From contig NZ_CAKVMR010000003.1 in the NCBI RefSeq assembly GCF_934772795.1, positions 1 through 64,000 of the forward strand: DNA of 64,000 bases. Direction: 5' to 3'. Shown here one piece after another: positions 1-12,369 of the stretch (positions are counted from its first letter, which is position 1; each line of letters starts with the position of its first letter). Origin of the DNA: an uncultured Holdemanella sp. Lineage in GTDB: Bacteria; Bacillota_I; Bacilli_A; Erysipelotrichales; Erysipelotrichaceae. The notes beneath the pieces were generated by a model. It was not told the DNA's origin, did not search any database, and worked only from the letters and a program-made list of their open reading frames with translations. A program made the translations under genes and the position numbers.

Positions 1-75
1 AAAGTAATTTAGCCAAAGATCCTTTATTTATAAGGTTTATAAGCTTTACTTTACATTATTCTCAACTTTACATTA

Positions 76-1374
76 TTGCCGTTATGTAAAGCTTTACATA
101 ATGGGAAAACATATCTTGTTAAGGATATATTTGCCGAAGAATATTATTCAAATTCTTATATATATATTGATTTTAAAATTGAAGATGAAATACGCGATTT
201 TTGTGATCATACAGCTAATGCAGAAAAAATAATTGAATATATTTCCTTATATAAAGGTAAAGATATTACTAAGAATACACTTTTAATATTTGATGAAATA
301 CAAGAATGTCCGAATATTATTTCTTCTTTAAAATATTTTTGCCAGGATTTTAGAGAAATTCCAATCATTGCGACAGGTTCAATGGTACGAATTCGTCTTC
401 AAAGAGAATTAACAAGAAATGGATCCACACAGAAGTTTATGTTTCCTGTTGGTAAGATTGAACAACTCACTATATATCCTTTAAGTTTTGATGAATTCTT
501 ATTGAATAGCAATGAAAAATTGTTTAATGTGACAAAAAAGGCATATGAGAGTAGAACTCCATTAAATAGTAGTATACATGAATTAGTATTAAATGAGTTT
601 TATAAATATTTGTTGATTGGAGGTATGCCTGAAGCAGTGAATACATACTTTGAATCCAATAGTTTTCTAGAATCAAGAAGAGTATTAAAGGATTTGTACG
701 ATAACTATTTATCGGATATGGAATTGTATCAGGCAAGTCGAGAATCTTGTTTACGTTCAAAGAATTTATTTTCAAATATATATGGACAGCTAAATAAAGA
801 ATCTAAGAATTTTTCACCCGGATTTATCGAAGAAAAGACGAAAACGAGAGATTATTTCCATCCAATTCAATGGTTGACTTTAGCTCATATTGTGAATCAA
901 TCTTTCCAATTAAAACAACATGTCACAATGCCTCTGATTCCAGATGGTGAAGGTAAATTCAGATTGTTTTTGGGAGATATTGGTATGTTCTCATATCAAA
1001 GTGGAATTAATGCATCTTCTTTTGTTGCTCCAAATAAAGAGAATACTTTATCTGGTATATTTTACGAAAACTATGTTGCGAATGAATTAGTCGCAAAAGG
1101 AATCGGACTATATTATTGGCGTGGAAAAAATGATGCAGAATTAGAATTCATTATTGAATCCGATAACAAACTGTATCCTTTAGATGTGAAAAAGGGTAAG
1201 GGTGTTTTAAATTCTTTAGATAAATTTTCAAATCAAAATTCATTTGAAATGGCGATTAAAGTATCAAAGAATAATTATGGGTATGATCATGAAAAGAAAT
1301 TGGTTACGATTCCATTTTACTTTATGCCTTTCTTAGCAGAAGATTTGAAAAACGGATCATTTAAAATAGACTAG
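76..1374 (+). CDS. AAA ATPase of the DUF4143 family, N-terminally truncated
   Basis: This family pairs an AAA_14 ATPase domain with a C-terminal DUF4143 nuclease-like domain. Visible here are the tail of the Walker A motif (NGKTYLVK near residue 10), a Walker B-like LLIFDEIQEC near residue 69, a sensor-like IIATGS, and a C-terminal DAELEFIIE...PLDVKKGKG segment typical of DUF4143. The usual 30-40 N-terminal residues, including the first half of the P-loop, are missing, and in-frame stops lie just upstream at 31 and 40. The only start is a TTG at 76 without a ribosome-binding site. It is probably a non-functional remnant; the function of the intact family is poorly defined (often toxin-like or DNA-associated). 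Confidence 0.6.
   Translation: MPLCKALHNGKTYLVKDIFAEEYYSNSYIYIDFKIEDEIRDFCDHTANAEKIIEYISLYKGKDITKNTLLIFDEIQECPNIISSLKYFCQDFREIPIIATGSMVRIRLQRELTRNGSTQKFMFPVGKIEQLTIYPLSFDEFLLNSNEKLFNVTKKAYESRTPLNSSIHELVLNEFYKYLLIGGMPEAVNTYFESNSFLESRRVLKDLYDNYLSDMELYQASRESCLRSKNLFSNIYGQLNKESKNFSPGFIEEKTKTRDYFHPIQWLTLAHIVNQSFQLKQHVTMPLIPDGEGKFRLFLGDIGMFSYQSGINASSFVAPNKENTLSGIFYENYVANELVAKGIGLYYWRGKNDAELEFIIESDNKLYPLDVKKGKGVLNSLDKFSNQNSFEMAIKVSKNNYGYDHEKKLVTIPFYFMPFLAEDLKNGSFKID
82..101. repeat. 20-bp perfect palindrome at the broken 5' end of an ATPase gene
   Basis: TTATGTAAAGCTTTACATAA is a perfect inverted repeat without a spacer. Two direct copies of TTTACATTATT lie just upstream, near 50 and 68. It falls where the P-loop of the following ATPase should be, so it may mark a rearrangement junction. 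No transposase gene is visible in the 75 bases upstream. Confidence 0.6.
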
Positions 1375-1394
1375 TCAAATTTGATTGGTCTTTT
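1369..1394 (+). terminator. Intrinsic terminator after the DUF4143 gene
   Basis: GACTAGTC pairs with GATTGGTC (one G-U), with an AAATTT centre that can extend the stem, followed by TTTT. The gene's stop codon lies in the left arm. Confidence 0.55.
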
Positions 1395-1467
1395 CTTGGA
1401 TTCGTGTGAAAAAATGGTTTGTTTATCTTTTCAAATCGGGACATTTTAAACTGGCTTTATTATTTTA

Positions 1468-1507
1468 CAAAAAAAAGGAAGCAGTGTCGCTAACAAGACT
1501 GCCTCCT
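1468..1507 (-). terminator. Intrinsic terminator for the leftward hydrolase gene
   Basis: Read leftward, AGGAGGCAGT pairs with ACTGCTTCCT with one mismatch. The U tract comes from the eight A residues at 1468-1475. It lies about 70 bases past the hydrolase stop codon. Confidence 0.75.
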
Positions 1508-1577
1508 CAAAACGTATGTTTTTCCTAGCAAATGTAGTTTAACACAAATTGATCATTGATTCAATTGAGTGAGTTTT

Positions 1578-2237
1578 TTAAAATATTTTACCTTCAAGCA
1601 TTTGTTCAATCAAAGTAAAAACAGTCTGTTCCATTCTTCCATCATACAACATTCTATGTTTGGCATCCTCAATATAAATCAGGCGTTTCTTTTGTGCTGG
1701 AATCTTTTTATAGGCATGTGTTGAGCTTGATGGAGCAATCACTTCATCACTTGTTCCGTGCAACATAAGGATTGGACATTCAATTTGAGAAATGGATTCT
1801 TTATATTGAGAAACAATCTTCGTGAAGGTTTGGTATTGCTTTGAGCTTGGACCTTTCTTTTCTTTGTCGGATTTTTTAAATAATCCTGTTACTTTTTTGA
1901 TGTCTAGATATTCAAAGGCAGGAGCACATAGAATTAATGATTGTACTTTATAAATGCTTGCCAAATAACTGGCAATTACGCCTCCCATGGAAAAACCAAT
2001 TAGAATCACGTTGGGATTTTCTTTGATGGCAAGACTTAATTTAGCTTCACATCTTTGAACCCAATCTTTGTAGTTGGCGTCATTTGGATTGTTTAAATCA
2101 TACATATCAAATTGGATTACTTCATATTTTCTAGCCTTTAAATAGCGAGCCAATGGATCGAATTCATGACTTAGATTTCTTCCAAATCCATGGATTGTTA
2201 CTATTATGGGTTTCTTTCTTCGATTAAATAAAGACAT
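1578..2237 (-). CDS. Alpha/beta hydrolase (serine hydrolase)
   Basis: The protein has an alpha/beta hydrolase fold of about 219 residues. An oxyanion segment IHGFGRN is near residue 17, the nucleophile elbow is GFSMGG, the acid is in LHGTSDEVIAP, and the catalytic His is in DAKHRML near the C-terminus. It has no signal peptide, so it should act in the cytoplasm on small esters or acyl groups; the substrate cannot be read from the sequence. Of several clustered start codons I chose the ATG at 2237, because GAGGTG lies six bases before it. A TATAAT-like -10 lies upstream on this strand and a strong terminator follows. Confidence 0.8.
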   Translation of the reverse strand: MSLFNRRKKPIIVTIHGFGRNLSHEFDPLARYLKARKYEVIQFDMYDLNNPNDANYKDWVQRCEAKLSLAIKENPNVILIGFSMGGVIASYLASIYKVQSLILCAPAFEYLDIKKVTGLFKKSDKEKKGPSSKQYQTFTKIVSQYKESISQIECPILMLHGTSDEVIAPSSSTHAYKKIPAQKKRLIYIEDAKHRMLYDGRMEQTVFTLIEQMLEGKIF

Positions 2238-2296
2238 TCGCATCACCTCGTTGTATAATTATTATAGCATCTATTGAAAGGAAGGTCACATGTATC

Positions 2297-3022
2297 ATGA
2301 AGGCAACTTTACTGATTAAAAATATTGAAAACTTATATACATGTGATAAGGATTTTACAATCTTGCATCATGCCTTTATTGCGTGTCACCATAATAAGAT
2401 TATTGAAATCAATACAGGTTCATATAAGGAATGGTTAGATCCGGCAACTCGTGTCATTGATGCACAGGGAGAGTGTGTTGTACCGGCTTTTATTGATTGT
2501 CAATATAAAAGTTTTATGCATGTTCGTTTGGGGGATCAATTAAGACAGGATATCAATGCGTTATATGCGATGCGTCAAAATGGAATCTTAACTTTGATTT
2601 GTGACAATCCAAATTCGCAAAGAATGAAATTAGAGCAGGATGTTTTTTATAAAAAGAATCAGCCTAAGCTTCCAGTTTTACATCGCTTAAGTGAATTAAA
2701 AAATGAAATTCCAGAAACTTTTTTAATGAGTTGTGGATTTGGACTTCCAAACTCCTATGTATATAGTATGGCACCCATGAGTTATGTGTTGTTTCAAACA
2801 CATCGAGTATGTTCTAGAAAATTACTAGAAAGTATGACATCTTTACCAGCTAAAGAATTTAATTTAGCGGATCGTGGTTCGATTGAAATTGGGAAAACGG
2901 CAGATCTTTTAGTTTTACAAGTTACAACGATTGAACATTATTTCCAGACTTTGGGAAGGCCTTTGATTCATCGTATGATTAAAAATGGGATTCAATTTTA
3001 TCCAGAGTGGATGGTTTGTTAG
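2297..3022 (+). CDS. Degenerate imidazolonepropionase-like (amidohydrolase composite domain) protein
   Basis: The N-terminal 70 residues and C-terminal 50 residues look like the composite beta domain of HutI-type amidohydrolases, with a C-terminal SIEIGKTADLLVL motif followed by IKNG. HutI is about 410 residues and this protein is 241, so most of the metal-binding barrel is missing. The first metal motif, usually DxHxH, reads DCQYKS here. It therefore probably lacks hydrolase activity and is either a decayed gene with an in-frame deletion or a repurposed scaffold. AAGGAAGG precedes the start. It is divergent from the hydrolase gene on its left. Confidence 0.55.
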   Translation: MKATLLIKNIENLYTCDKDFTILHHAFIACHHNKIIEINTGSYKEWLDPATRVIDAQGECVVPAFIDCQYKSFMHVRLGDQLRQDINALYAMRQNGILTLICDNPNSQRMKLEQDVFYKKNQPKLPVLHRLSELKNEIPETFLMSCGFGLPNSYVYSMAPMSYVLFQTHRVCSRKLLESMTSLPAKEFNLADRGSIEIGKTADLLVLQVTTIEHYFQTLGRPLIHRMIKNGIQFYPEWMVC

Positions 3023-3043
3023 GAAGAGTTTTCTTCCTTTTTT
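3021..3043 (+). terminator. Intrinsic terminator after the HutI-like gene
   Basis: AGGAAGA and TCTTCCT form a 7-bp stem with loop GTTT, followed directly by a T run. Confidence 0.7.
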
Positions 3044-3054
3044 CTTTTTCTAAA

Positions 3055-3085
3055 CAAAAAAAGATGGACTAGTCGTTAGTCCATC
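3055..3085 (-). terminator. Intrinsic terminator for the leftward methyltransferase gene
   Basis: A 9-bp stem (GATGGACTA with TAGTCCATC) overlaps the methyltransferase stop codon. The A-rich stretch at 3055-3062 supplies the U tract on the minus strand. Confidence 0.75.
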
Positions 3086-3941
3086 TTCCAAAGATTCCAC
3101 ATGGTAATACACTGTTGTTTGTCGTAACAGGAAGTAGGTTTTCACCACATTCAATGTGCCCGCCTTTTTCTTTTTGAATTGATCTAGATAAGGCTTCATT
3201 TAGTGTTGAACAACTAAATCCAGTTGTATAACAGTTCACAATAAAGAATAGCGCATCGTCACTTAAGATTTTCATACATTCTTGAATTAATGGGAATAAT
3301 TCTTCTTCAAGTTTCCAAAGTTCGCCATTTGGACCTCTACCATAACTAGGTGGATCCATGACGATACCGTCGTATTTTCTTCCTCTTCTTTGTTCTCTTT
3401 TTACAAATTTAATACAGTCATCTACAATGAAACGAATTGTATGATCTTGTAAATTAGAAAGCTGCATGTTTTCTTTTGCCCATTGAATCATACCTTTTGA
3501 GGCATCTACATGCACAACTTCTTTAGCCCCAGCTTTTGAGCAAGCCATGGTAGCACCGCCTGTATAGGCAAATAGGTTTAAGATTCTTAGATCATCGCGT
3601 TTTGATTCTTTGATCTTATTGGCCATAAAATCCCAGTTGCTAGCTTGTTCAGGGAATAGTCCTGTATGTTTAAATCCAGTTGGACTGATTTTAAAGCGCA
3701 ATCCCTTATATCCAATTGTCCAGAATTCTTTAACAGGCTTTTTCATTTCCCAATGACCACCACCCGATTTAGAACGGTGATATACAGCATCCGCCTTATT
3801 CCATGCACGCTCATCTTCAATTGGCCAGATTGCCACAGGATCCGGTCTTCTTAGAATCGTTTGATTCCATCTTTCTAGTTTTTCTTTATTTCCAGTATCA
3901 ATAACTTCATAGTCTTGCCATTCTTTAGCAATTTGATTCAT
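3069..3941 (-). CDS. SAM-dependent methyltransferase (RlmI/RlmK-like family, PF10672 type)
   Basis: A class I Rossmann methyltransferase of 290 residues. The SAM-binding motif I region reads ILNLFAYTGGATMAC, the acidic motif II follows in VVHVDASKG, and the catalytic motif DPPSYGRG is in the C-terminal half. Relatives with this layout methylate RNA bases, probably rRNA; the exact target is unknown. The start at 3941 is set by AAAGGAGAAC a few bases upstream. It is convergent with the HutI-like gene and divergent from the next gene. Confidence 0.8.
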   Translation of the reverse strand: MNQIAKEWQDYEVIDTGNKEKLERWNQTILRRPDPVAIWPIEDERAWNKADAVYHRSKSGGGHWEMKKPVKEFWTIGYKGLRFKISPTGFKHTGLFPEQASNWDFMANKIKESKRDDLRILNLFAYTGGATMACSKAGAKEVVHVDASKGMIQWAKENMQLSNLQDHTIRFIVDDCIKFVKREQRRGRKYDGIVMDPPSYGRGPNGELWKLEEELFPLIQECMKILSDDALFFIVNCYTTGFSCSTLNEALSRSIQKEKGGHIECGENLLPVTTNNSVLPCGIFGRWTND

Positions 3942-4027
3942 ACTTAGTTCTCCTTTAACTGTATAATTATAACATACATTTGCCAACTATGATATAATAG
4001 AGTGTGACTCTAGAAGGAGGTTTTAAC

Positions 4028-5209
4028 ATGTTTGTTCAAATGATTTGTAAAGATCGAAATGAAAAAGAAATGAATGAATTGTATGAAGTTTTAGGCCTTA
4101 TCGCAAGACGTGAAGAAGTGCAAATTGAAGATCGTTATGATCATGTTGATATCTTAGTTTGTCCACAAGGAAAGATTGTTGTGACAGAAGAAGATGGCGA
4201 CATGGTTTTACGTGCCAATACACGTCATGCAGGTCCTGGATTTCATGCGTTTGTGGTAGATATATTTAAAGATATTCAGGAAGAAGTTCCTGGTGAATAT
4301 GAATTGATGGATGATATGGAATTCGATAAGGATGAAGATTTTGATCGATTGAGTTCTATGTATGAGGATGAAATGGATTATATTCGTGGAGTTCTTTTGG
4401 AAAATGAAGTGATGCGCCAACAAAATTATATGTATGATGAAACATATTTCTTGCCTCTACAAAAAGAAAATCGCATTCTTACAAGTCAGGGCGATTTGGA
4501 TTTAAAAGAATTCAAACATATGAATACTCGTGACTTAATGGATGCCTTCTATGTATGGAATGATTGGGAAAGAGATGCCAAATTCTATAAGAATTGTGCA
4601 TTAACTTTACTTGCCAAAGAGGGTGTTGGAAAGTATACATTAATGAATGAAACAACAATTAAGCATGCCAATGATATTTGCGAATATATCGAAGCAGCTT
4701 ATGAAAAAGATCATAATGTAGATCTTCCTTTGGATGCATATGCGGATCTATGTGAAAAGCTGGGTAGAGAAAATAAATTGTCTGATGCCAAAAATATGGA
4801 GCAGGAGGCCATTCAATATCGTATTCGTGAAGTGTATCACTTATTTGAAGATGCAAGAGTGGTTGCCAGTGGTGCCGCTGAAAGAAGTTATGATCCAGTC
4901 AATCAAGCCTTGTGTTTAATGTCACCATATACAGATGAAGCACAATGGGACTGGTTGATTCAGGCTAGTAAACAACCGGGTATTGTCACAAACTTAGATA
5001 ACATTATGGAACAAGATCCAATCCAATATGATAAGAAAACGATTTGGATGGATTCATGGCAAGAAGATGGTATCTATGTATTGGAGGCTGTGCTTCGTTA
5101 TAAAGAAAAATTCTTATATTTCCACGATGTATGTGCTAAAGAAAAAGACTTGGCTTTCTTAGAACAATGCATTAAGGAATCTGGTTTCACAAAGACACAG
5201 GAAGACTAG
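4028..5209 (+). CDS. Conserved hypothetical protein, unknown function
   Basis: The product is a 393-residue acidic, soluble protein with no signal peptide or membrane segment. The C-terminal half is rich in helices and Trp/Tyr. I do not recognise a catalytic motif or a domain. GGAGG six bases before 4028 and a TATAAT at 3993-3998 support the start and a promoter of its own. It ends in front of a short open frame and a terminator, separate from the pcrA operon. Confidence 0.6.
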   Translation: MFVQMICKDRNEKEMNELYEVLGLIARREEVQIEDRYDHVDILVCPQGKIVVTEEDGDMVLRANTRHAGPGFHAFVVDIFKDIQEEVPGEYELMDDMEFDKDEDFDRLSSMYEDEMDYIRGVLLENEVMRQQNYMYDETYFLPLQKENRILTSQGDLDLKEFKHMNTRDLMDAFYVWNDWERDAKFYKNCALTLLAKEGVGKYTLMNETTIKHANDICEYIEAAYEKDHNVDLPLDAYADLCEKLGRENKLSDAKNMEQEAIQYRIREVYHLFEDARVVASGAAERSYDPVNQALCLMSPYTDEAQWDWLIQASKQPGIVTNLDNIMEQDPIQYDKKTIWMDSWQEDGIYVLEAVLRYKEKFLYFHDVCAKEKDLAFLEQCIKESGFTKTQED

Positions 5210-5239
5210 ATAAAGTGTTAGAAAAGACAGCGAAAGTAA

Positions 5240-5386
5240 ATGGCTATGCATCTGTTGATGGATTATAGATTTATTCCTACTGTTTTAACACCAAAACAGA
5301 AAAAGATAGAAATCGTCAAAGCAATCATGAAGAGTTTTACCAATAAATATAGTAAATACGAAGATATTCGTTTTCTGAGGTTTTGA
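5240..5386 (+). CDS. Possible 48-residue protein or gene remnant
   Basis: An open frame starts MAMHLLMDYRFIPT and ends RFLRF, with a basic, helical central part. It has no convincing ribosome-binding site. It overlaps the start of the terminator at 5385. It could be a small protein or the decayed tail of a longer gene. Confidence 0.2.
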   Translation: MAMHLLMDYRFIPTVLTPKQKKIEIVKAIMKSFTNKYSKYEDIRFLRF

Positions 5387-5414
5387 GTGCTCATATTTCT
5401 GAGCACTTTTTTTG
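5385..5414 (+). terminator. Intrinsic terminator upstream of pcrA
   Basis: AGTGCTCA and TGAGCACT form a perfect 8-bp stem with a six-base loop, followed by seven T residues. Confidence 0.85.
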
Positions 5415-5450
5415 TGTTTTATGGTAAAATTGATACGGTGATTAAAAATT

Positions 5451-7628
5451 ATGAGTAACTCAATATTAGATACATTAAATGAAAATCAAAGAACTGCCGC
5501 AACGACAATCAATGAACACGTTCGTATTATTGCGGGTGCAGGTAGTGGTAAAACGCGTGTCTTAATGGCACGTATTGTTTATTTAGTCCAAGATTGTGGT
5601 ATTTTACCAAACCGCATCTTGGCTATTACATTCACGAATAAAGCAGCGAATGAAATGAAAACACGACTTACTGCACAATTAGGCAGTATGGCAAGTGTAG
5701 TGCGCATTTCAACCATTCACTCTTTATGTGTAAGAATGCTTAGAGAAGATGCCGACTTGATTGGGTATCCAAAAACATTCGCAATTATGGATCCAGAAGA
5801 TCAAAAGGCCATCTTAAAGCCAATCTATAAAGCATTAGAAGTGGATAAAACAACGATTTCTTATAATCGTGCATTAGGTGCTATTAGTGCTTATAAGACA
5901 AACTATATCGATCCACAAATGGCAGGTAATATGGCAATGGATGATGTCAGCATTACTTTAGCTAAAATCTATGCAGGCTATGAAAAGCGTCGTAACGAAA
6001 TGAAGGCTATGGACTTCGATGATTTATTATTAGAAGGACATCGCTTATTAAATAGCGTATCTTCTGTTCGTGAGAAGTGGCAAAATCGTTTAGACTACAT
6101 TCATGTTGACGAGTTCCAGGACGTGGACCCTATTCAGTATGGAATTATTAAACTACTAACTGGAAAGAATACACATTTATGTGTTGTAGGAGATCCAGAC
6201 CAGACCATCTATACTTGGCGTGGAGCAAGTGTTGACATTATTTTGAAATTTAATAAAGATTTTGAACCATGTAAAACTGTAATTTTGAATGAAAACTATC
6301 GTTCAACACAACCTATTCTAGACGCAAGTAATGCCGTTATTAAATACAATAAGGAACGTATTGATAAAGATCTATACACAAAACTTCCTGGTGATGAAAA
6401 GATTACGATGTTTGAAGGAAAAGAAGATAGTGAAGAACCAATCTTTGTAGCTCGTCAAATCAATGAAAAACATAAAAAAGGTTTAGAGTATAAAGATATG
6501 GCGATTCTTTATCGTTCAAACTATTCTTCACGTGCTTTTGAACGTATCTTTAAATCGGTAGGCATTCCATATGTAATCTATGGCGGAATTCGTTTCTATG
6601 AAAGACAAGAGATCAAAGATGCCCTATGTTATTTAAGATTATGTACAAACCGCAACGAAGAAGATCCAGACCAAATGGCATTAGATTTAGCTGTGCTTCG
6701 CGTTATCAATGTGCCACGCCGTGGTATTGGTGCACGTACAATTGAAAATCTTCAAAAACAAGCTGCCGAAAGACACATGAATCTATATGATGTCATGAAA
6801 GATCCAATCGGATTAAGTACAGCCGTTACGAAGAAATGTGAAATGTTTGTAGACTTGATTGAAGATCTACGTGAAAATAGAGAACATTATGCCTTAGAAG
6901 ATTTCTTAGACTATGTATTAGATACAACTGGCTATATTTCGATGTTGAAAGAAGATCGCGAAAGTGGTCAAGACCGTATCGATAACTTAAAAGAATTAAA
7001 AGAAGACATTGCCCAAAGTATGATTGAAGATCCAGAAATGACTTTGGAATCTTATTTGCAAGACATTGCCTTATTTACAGATAAAACACAGGAAACAAGC
7101 GAAAATACAGTCAGCTTAATGACGGTACATGCCGCAAAAGGACTAGAATTTGACACAGTATTCTTAGTTAACTTTAACGATGGTGTATTCCCAAGTTCTA
7201 GAGCCTGTGATGAAGGTGGCATGAAGGCATTAGAAGAAGAAAGACGACTTCTATATGTTGCGATGACACGTGCTAAAAAAACACTATATATTACATGGAA
7301 TACAGGCTTTAGCTATATGCAGGATGCGTTTAAAACACCAAGTCGTTTTAGAGCTGAAATCCCAATGGAATATATTGAACAAGAAGAAAAAGAAGAAGCA
7401 CCAAAACAACCAAAGACTGTTGTGTCTCAATCCTTAACAGGAAGACCATCTAAGCTTGGTGCGAATAAAAAGAAAATACGTTTACGTAAAGGGGATGCCG
7501 TTGAACATACGATCTATGGTCAAGGTGTTGTGCTTGAAATTCGTGGAGATGTCGCAACCATTGCCTTTGGTCATACGATTGGTGTGAAAAAGCTAAATGC
7601 ATCACATCCTTCTTTAAAGAAAGCCTAG
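5451..7628 (+). CDS. pcrA: ATP-dependent DNA helicase PcrA/UvrD
   Basis: This superfamily 1A helicase unwinds DNA 3' to 5' in repair and in rolling-circle replication. Visible motifs in order are the Q-motif start LNENQRTAA, Walker A AGAGSGKT (about residue 28), motif Ia ITFTNKAANEM, Walker B VDEFQDVDP, motif III GDPDQTIYTWRGA, motif V TVHAAKGLEF and motif VI LLYVAMTRAKK. At 725 residues it is normal length, including the variable C-terminal tail with a basic patch. It is first in pcrA-ligA-camS-gatCAB, the order usual in Bacillota. Confidence 0.97.
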   Translation: MSNSILDTLNENQRTAATTINEHVRIIAGAGSGKTRVLMARIVYLVQDCGILPNRILAITFTNKAANEMKTRLTAQLGSMASVVRISTIHSLCVRMLREDADLIGYPKTFAIMDPEDQKAILKPIYKALEVDKTTISYNRALGAISAYKTNYIDPQMAGNMAMDDVSITLAKIYAGYEKRRNEMKAMDFDDLLLEGHRLLNSVSSVREKWQNRLDYIHVDEFQDVDPIQYGIIKLLTGKNTHLCVVGDPDQTIYTWRGASVDIILKFNKDFEPCKTVILNENYRSTQPILDASNAVIKYNKERIDKDLYTKLPGDEKITMFEGKEDSEEPIFVARQINEKHKKGLEYKDMAILYRSNYSSRAFERIFKSVGIPYVIYGGIRFYERQEIKDALCYLRLCTNRNEEDPDQMALDLAVLRVINVPRRGIGARTIENLQKQAAERHMNLYDVMKDPIGLSTAVTKKCEMFVDLIEDLRENREHYALEDFLDYVLDTTGYISMLKEDRESGQDRIDNLKELKEDIAQSMIEDPEMTLESYLQDIALFTDKTQETSENTVSLMTVHAAKGLEFDTVFLVNFNDGVFPSSRACDEGGMKALEEERRLLYVAMTRAKKTLYITWNTGFSYMQDAFKTPSRFRAEIPMEYIEQEEKEEAPKQPKTVVSQSLTGRPSKLGANKKKIRLRKGDAVEHTIYGQGVVLEIRGDVATIAFGHTIGVKKLNASHPSLKKA

Positions 7629-10689
<3,061 letters not shown>

Positions 10690-10698
10690 GAGGAAAGT

Positions 10699-10992
10699 AT
10701 GGAAAAGTTCAGTACAGAATATTTTCACAAATTGGCAAACGACTTGAAGTTTGATTTGAGCGATGAAGAAATCGAAGAATTGAAAAAAGATTTCGTTGCC
10801 GTAGAAGAACAAGTATCCCTTTTTGAAAAAGTGGACACAGAAGGTGTAGAACCTATGGTTTATCCTTTTGAAGCACCTACAACATTCTTAAGAGAGGACG
10901 TTGTAAGTGATGTATTAACGCAAGAAGAAGCATTGAAGAATGTAAAAGATGCGCGTATGGGACATGTTCACGTTCCAAAGGTGGTGAAGTAA
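10699..10992 (+). CDS. gatC: Asp-tRNA(Asn)/Glu-tRNA(Gln) amidotransferase subunit C
   Basis: Small 97-residue subunit that wraps around and stabilises GatA in the GatCAB complex, which makes Gln-tRNA(Gln) by the indirect route. The N-terminal helical region (FHKLANDLKFDLSDEE) and the C-terminal LREDVVSD and HVHVPKVV elements are typical. AGGAGG precedes the start, and gatA begins one base after its stop codon. Confidence 0.93.
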   Translation: MEKFSTEYFHKLANDLKFDLSDEEIEELKKDFVAVEEQVSLFEKVDTEGVEPMVYPFEAPTTFLREDVVSDVLTQEEALKNVKDARMGHVHVPKVVK

Positions 10993-10993
10993 G

Positions 10994-12367
10994 ATGGAAA
11001 TTTCAAATTGTGCAAATAAAACAGCCGTTATTGAAAAAATCAATGCGGTTCAACCAAAATTAAATGCCGTAGTAACTATGATCGATGAGGATACAAATAC
11101 AAATACTGGAAAACTTTCTGGTGTTAGTGTTGCCTTAAAAGATAACATCTCTACTTGTGGTATTCGTACAACCGCAAGCAGCCGTATTTTAGATAACTAT
11201 GTTCCTGTTTATGATGCGACAATTGTAAAAAAATTAAGAGAAGCAGGAGCTGACTTTGTATGTAAGGCAAGCATGGATGAACTTGGTATGGGTGGAACCA
11301 ACAAGAATGCTTACACAGGTGTTGTACACAACCCTTATGATCTAGACCGCATTCCAGGTGGATCAAGCGGTGGATGTGCTGCTTTAGTTGCCGCAGGATG
11401 TGTACCATTGGCCATTGGTACAGATACAGGTGATAGTGTTCGAAAACCAGCAGCATATTGTGGTGTTGTTGGGGTTAAACCAACATATGGACGTATTTCA
11501 CGTTATGGTATTATTCCTTATGCGAGTTCATTAGATCACGTTGGATATTTCACAACGAATGTAAAAGATGCTGCATTAGCTTTAGAAGTACTTGCAGGTC
11601 GTGATGATCATGATATGACTTCAAGTTATGAAGCTGTTGGTGAATATTCTAAATTATTGAATAGTGATCTTACAAATAAAACGATTGGTGTATTTAAAAC
11701 GGTAATCGATGAAGTTGAAAACGAAGAATTAAAGGCTCAATTCAACGCTTTAGTTTCTAAATTAGAAGAAAAAGGAGCTAAGATCGTTGAAGTGGAAATG
11801 CCAAAAGAATATATGGAATTGATTGCACCTGTCTATAAGACAATTGCGAATGCAGAAGCAACAGCCAATCATTCAAATCTAGATGGTATTCGTTTTGGTA
11901 TGCGTGAAGATGGTCAAGATTTAGAAGAAGTCATGACAAATACACGTACAAAAGGTTTCTCAAGCTATGTTCGTGCTCGTTTCGTGATTGGTTCATATTC
12001 TTTGTTTGAAGAAAATCAAGATCGTTTATTTAGAAAAGCCCAAAAGATTCGTCGTTTGATCGTTCAAGCTTACGCGAAGATGTTTGAAGAATGTGATGCT
12101 GTATTAAGTGTTGCAGCACCAACAATTGCACCATTAATCAATGAAAGTTCAGATGTTCGTTTTGGCGTATCTAGTTTTGCCGAAGAACATATGCAGTTAC
12201 AAAATTTCTCTGGTTATCCAAGTATTACACTTCCGCTAGGAAAAGTAGATTCTATGCCTGTGGCTGTGAATTTAACTTGTAAGCCTTTTGAAGAACAAAA
12301 AATGTTTGATGTATCTAGTGCGATTGAAGAATGCACTGGCTTAAAAGGACAATGTTTGGAGGGATAA
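10994..12367 (+). CDS. gatA: Asp-tRNA(Asn)/Glu-tRNA(Gln) amidotransferase subunit A
   Basis: Amidase-signature enzyme that releases ammonia from glutamine for GatB. The catalytic Lys is in VALKDNI near residue 50, the cis-Ser in PGGSSGG, and the nucleophile Ser in TDTGDSVRKPA. The last motif is slightly unusual, with TGDS in place of the common TGGS, but the serine is kept. The 457 residues are slightly shorter than the roughly 480-residue norm. It is followed directly by gatB. Confidence 0.95.
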   Translation: MEISNCANKTAVIEKINAVQPKLNAVVTMIDEDTNTNTGKLSGVSVALKDNISTCGIRTTASSRILDNYVPVYDATIVKKLREAGADFVCKASMDELGMGGTNKNAYTGVVHNPYDLDRIPGGSSGGCAALVAAGCVPLAIGTDTGDSVRKPAAYCGVVGVKPTYGRISRYGIIPYASSLDHVGYFTTNVKDAALALEVLAGRDDHDMTSSYEAVGEYSKLLNSDLTNKTIGVFKTVIDEVENEELKAQFNALVSKLEEKGAKIVEVEMPKEYMELIAPVYKTIANAEATANHSNLDGIRFGMREDGQDLEEVMTNTRTKGFSSYVRARFVIGSYSLFEENQDRLFRKAQKIRRLIVQAYAKMFEECDAVLSVAAPTIAPLINESSDVRFGVSSFAEEHMQLQNFSGYPSITLPLGKVDSMPVAVNLTCKPFEEQKMFDVSSAIEECTGLKGQCLEG

Positions 12368-12369
12368 TA

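Noticed and set aside
524..775. Open frames antisense to clear genes, such as 524-775 and 32033-32389
   Set aside because: They lack ribosome-binding sites and recognisable domains, and lie opposite well-supported genes.
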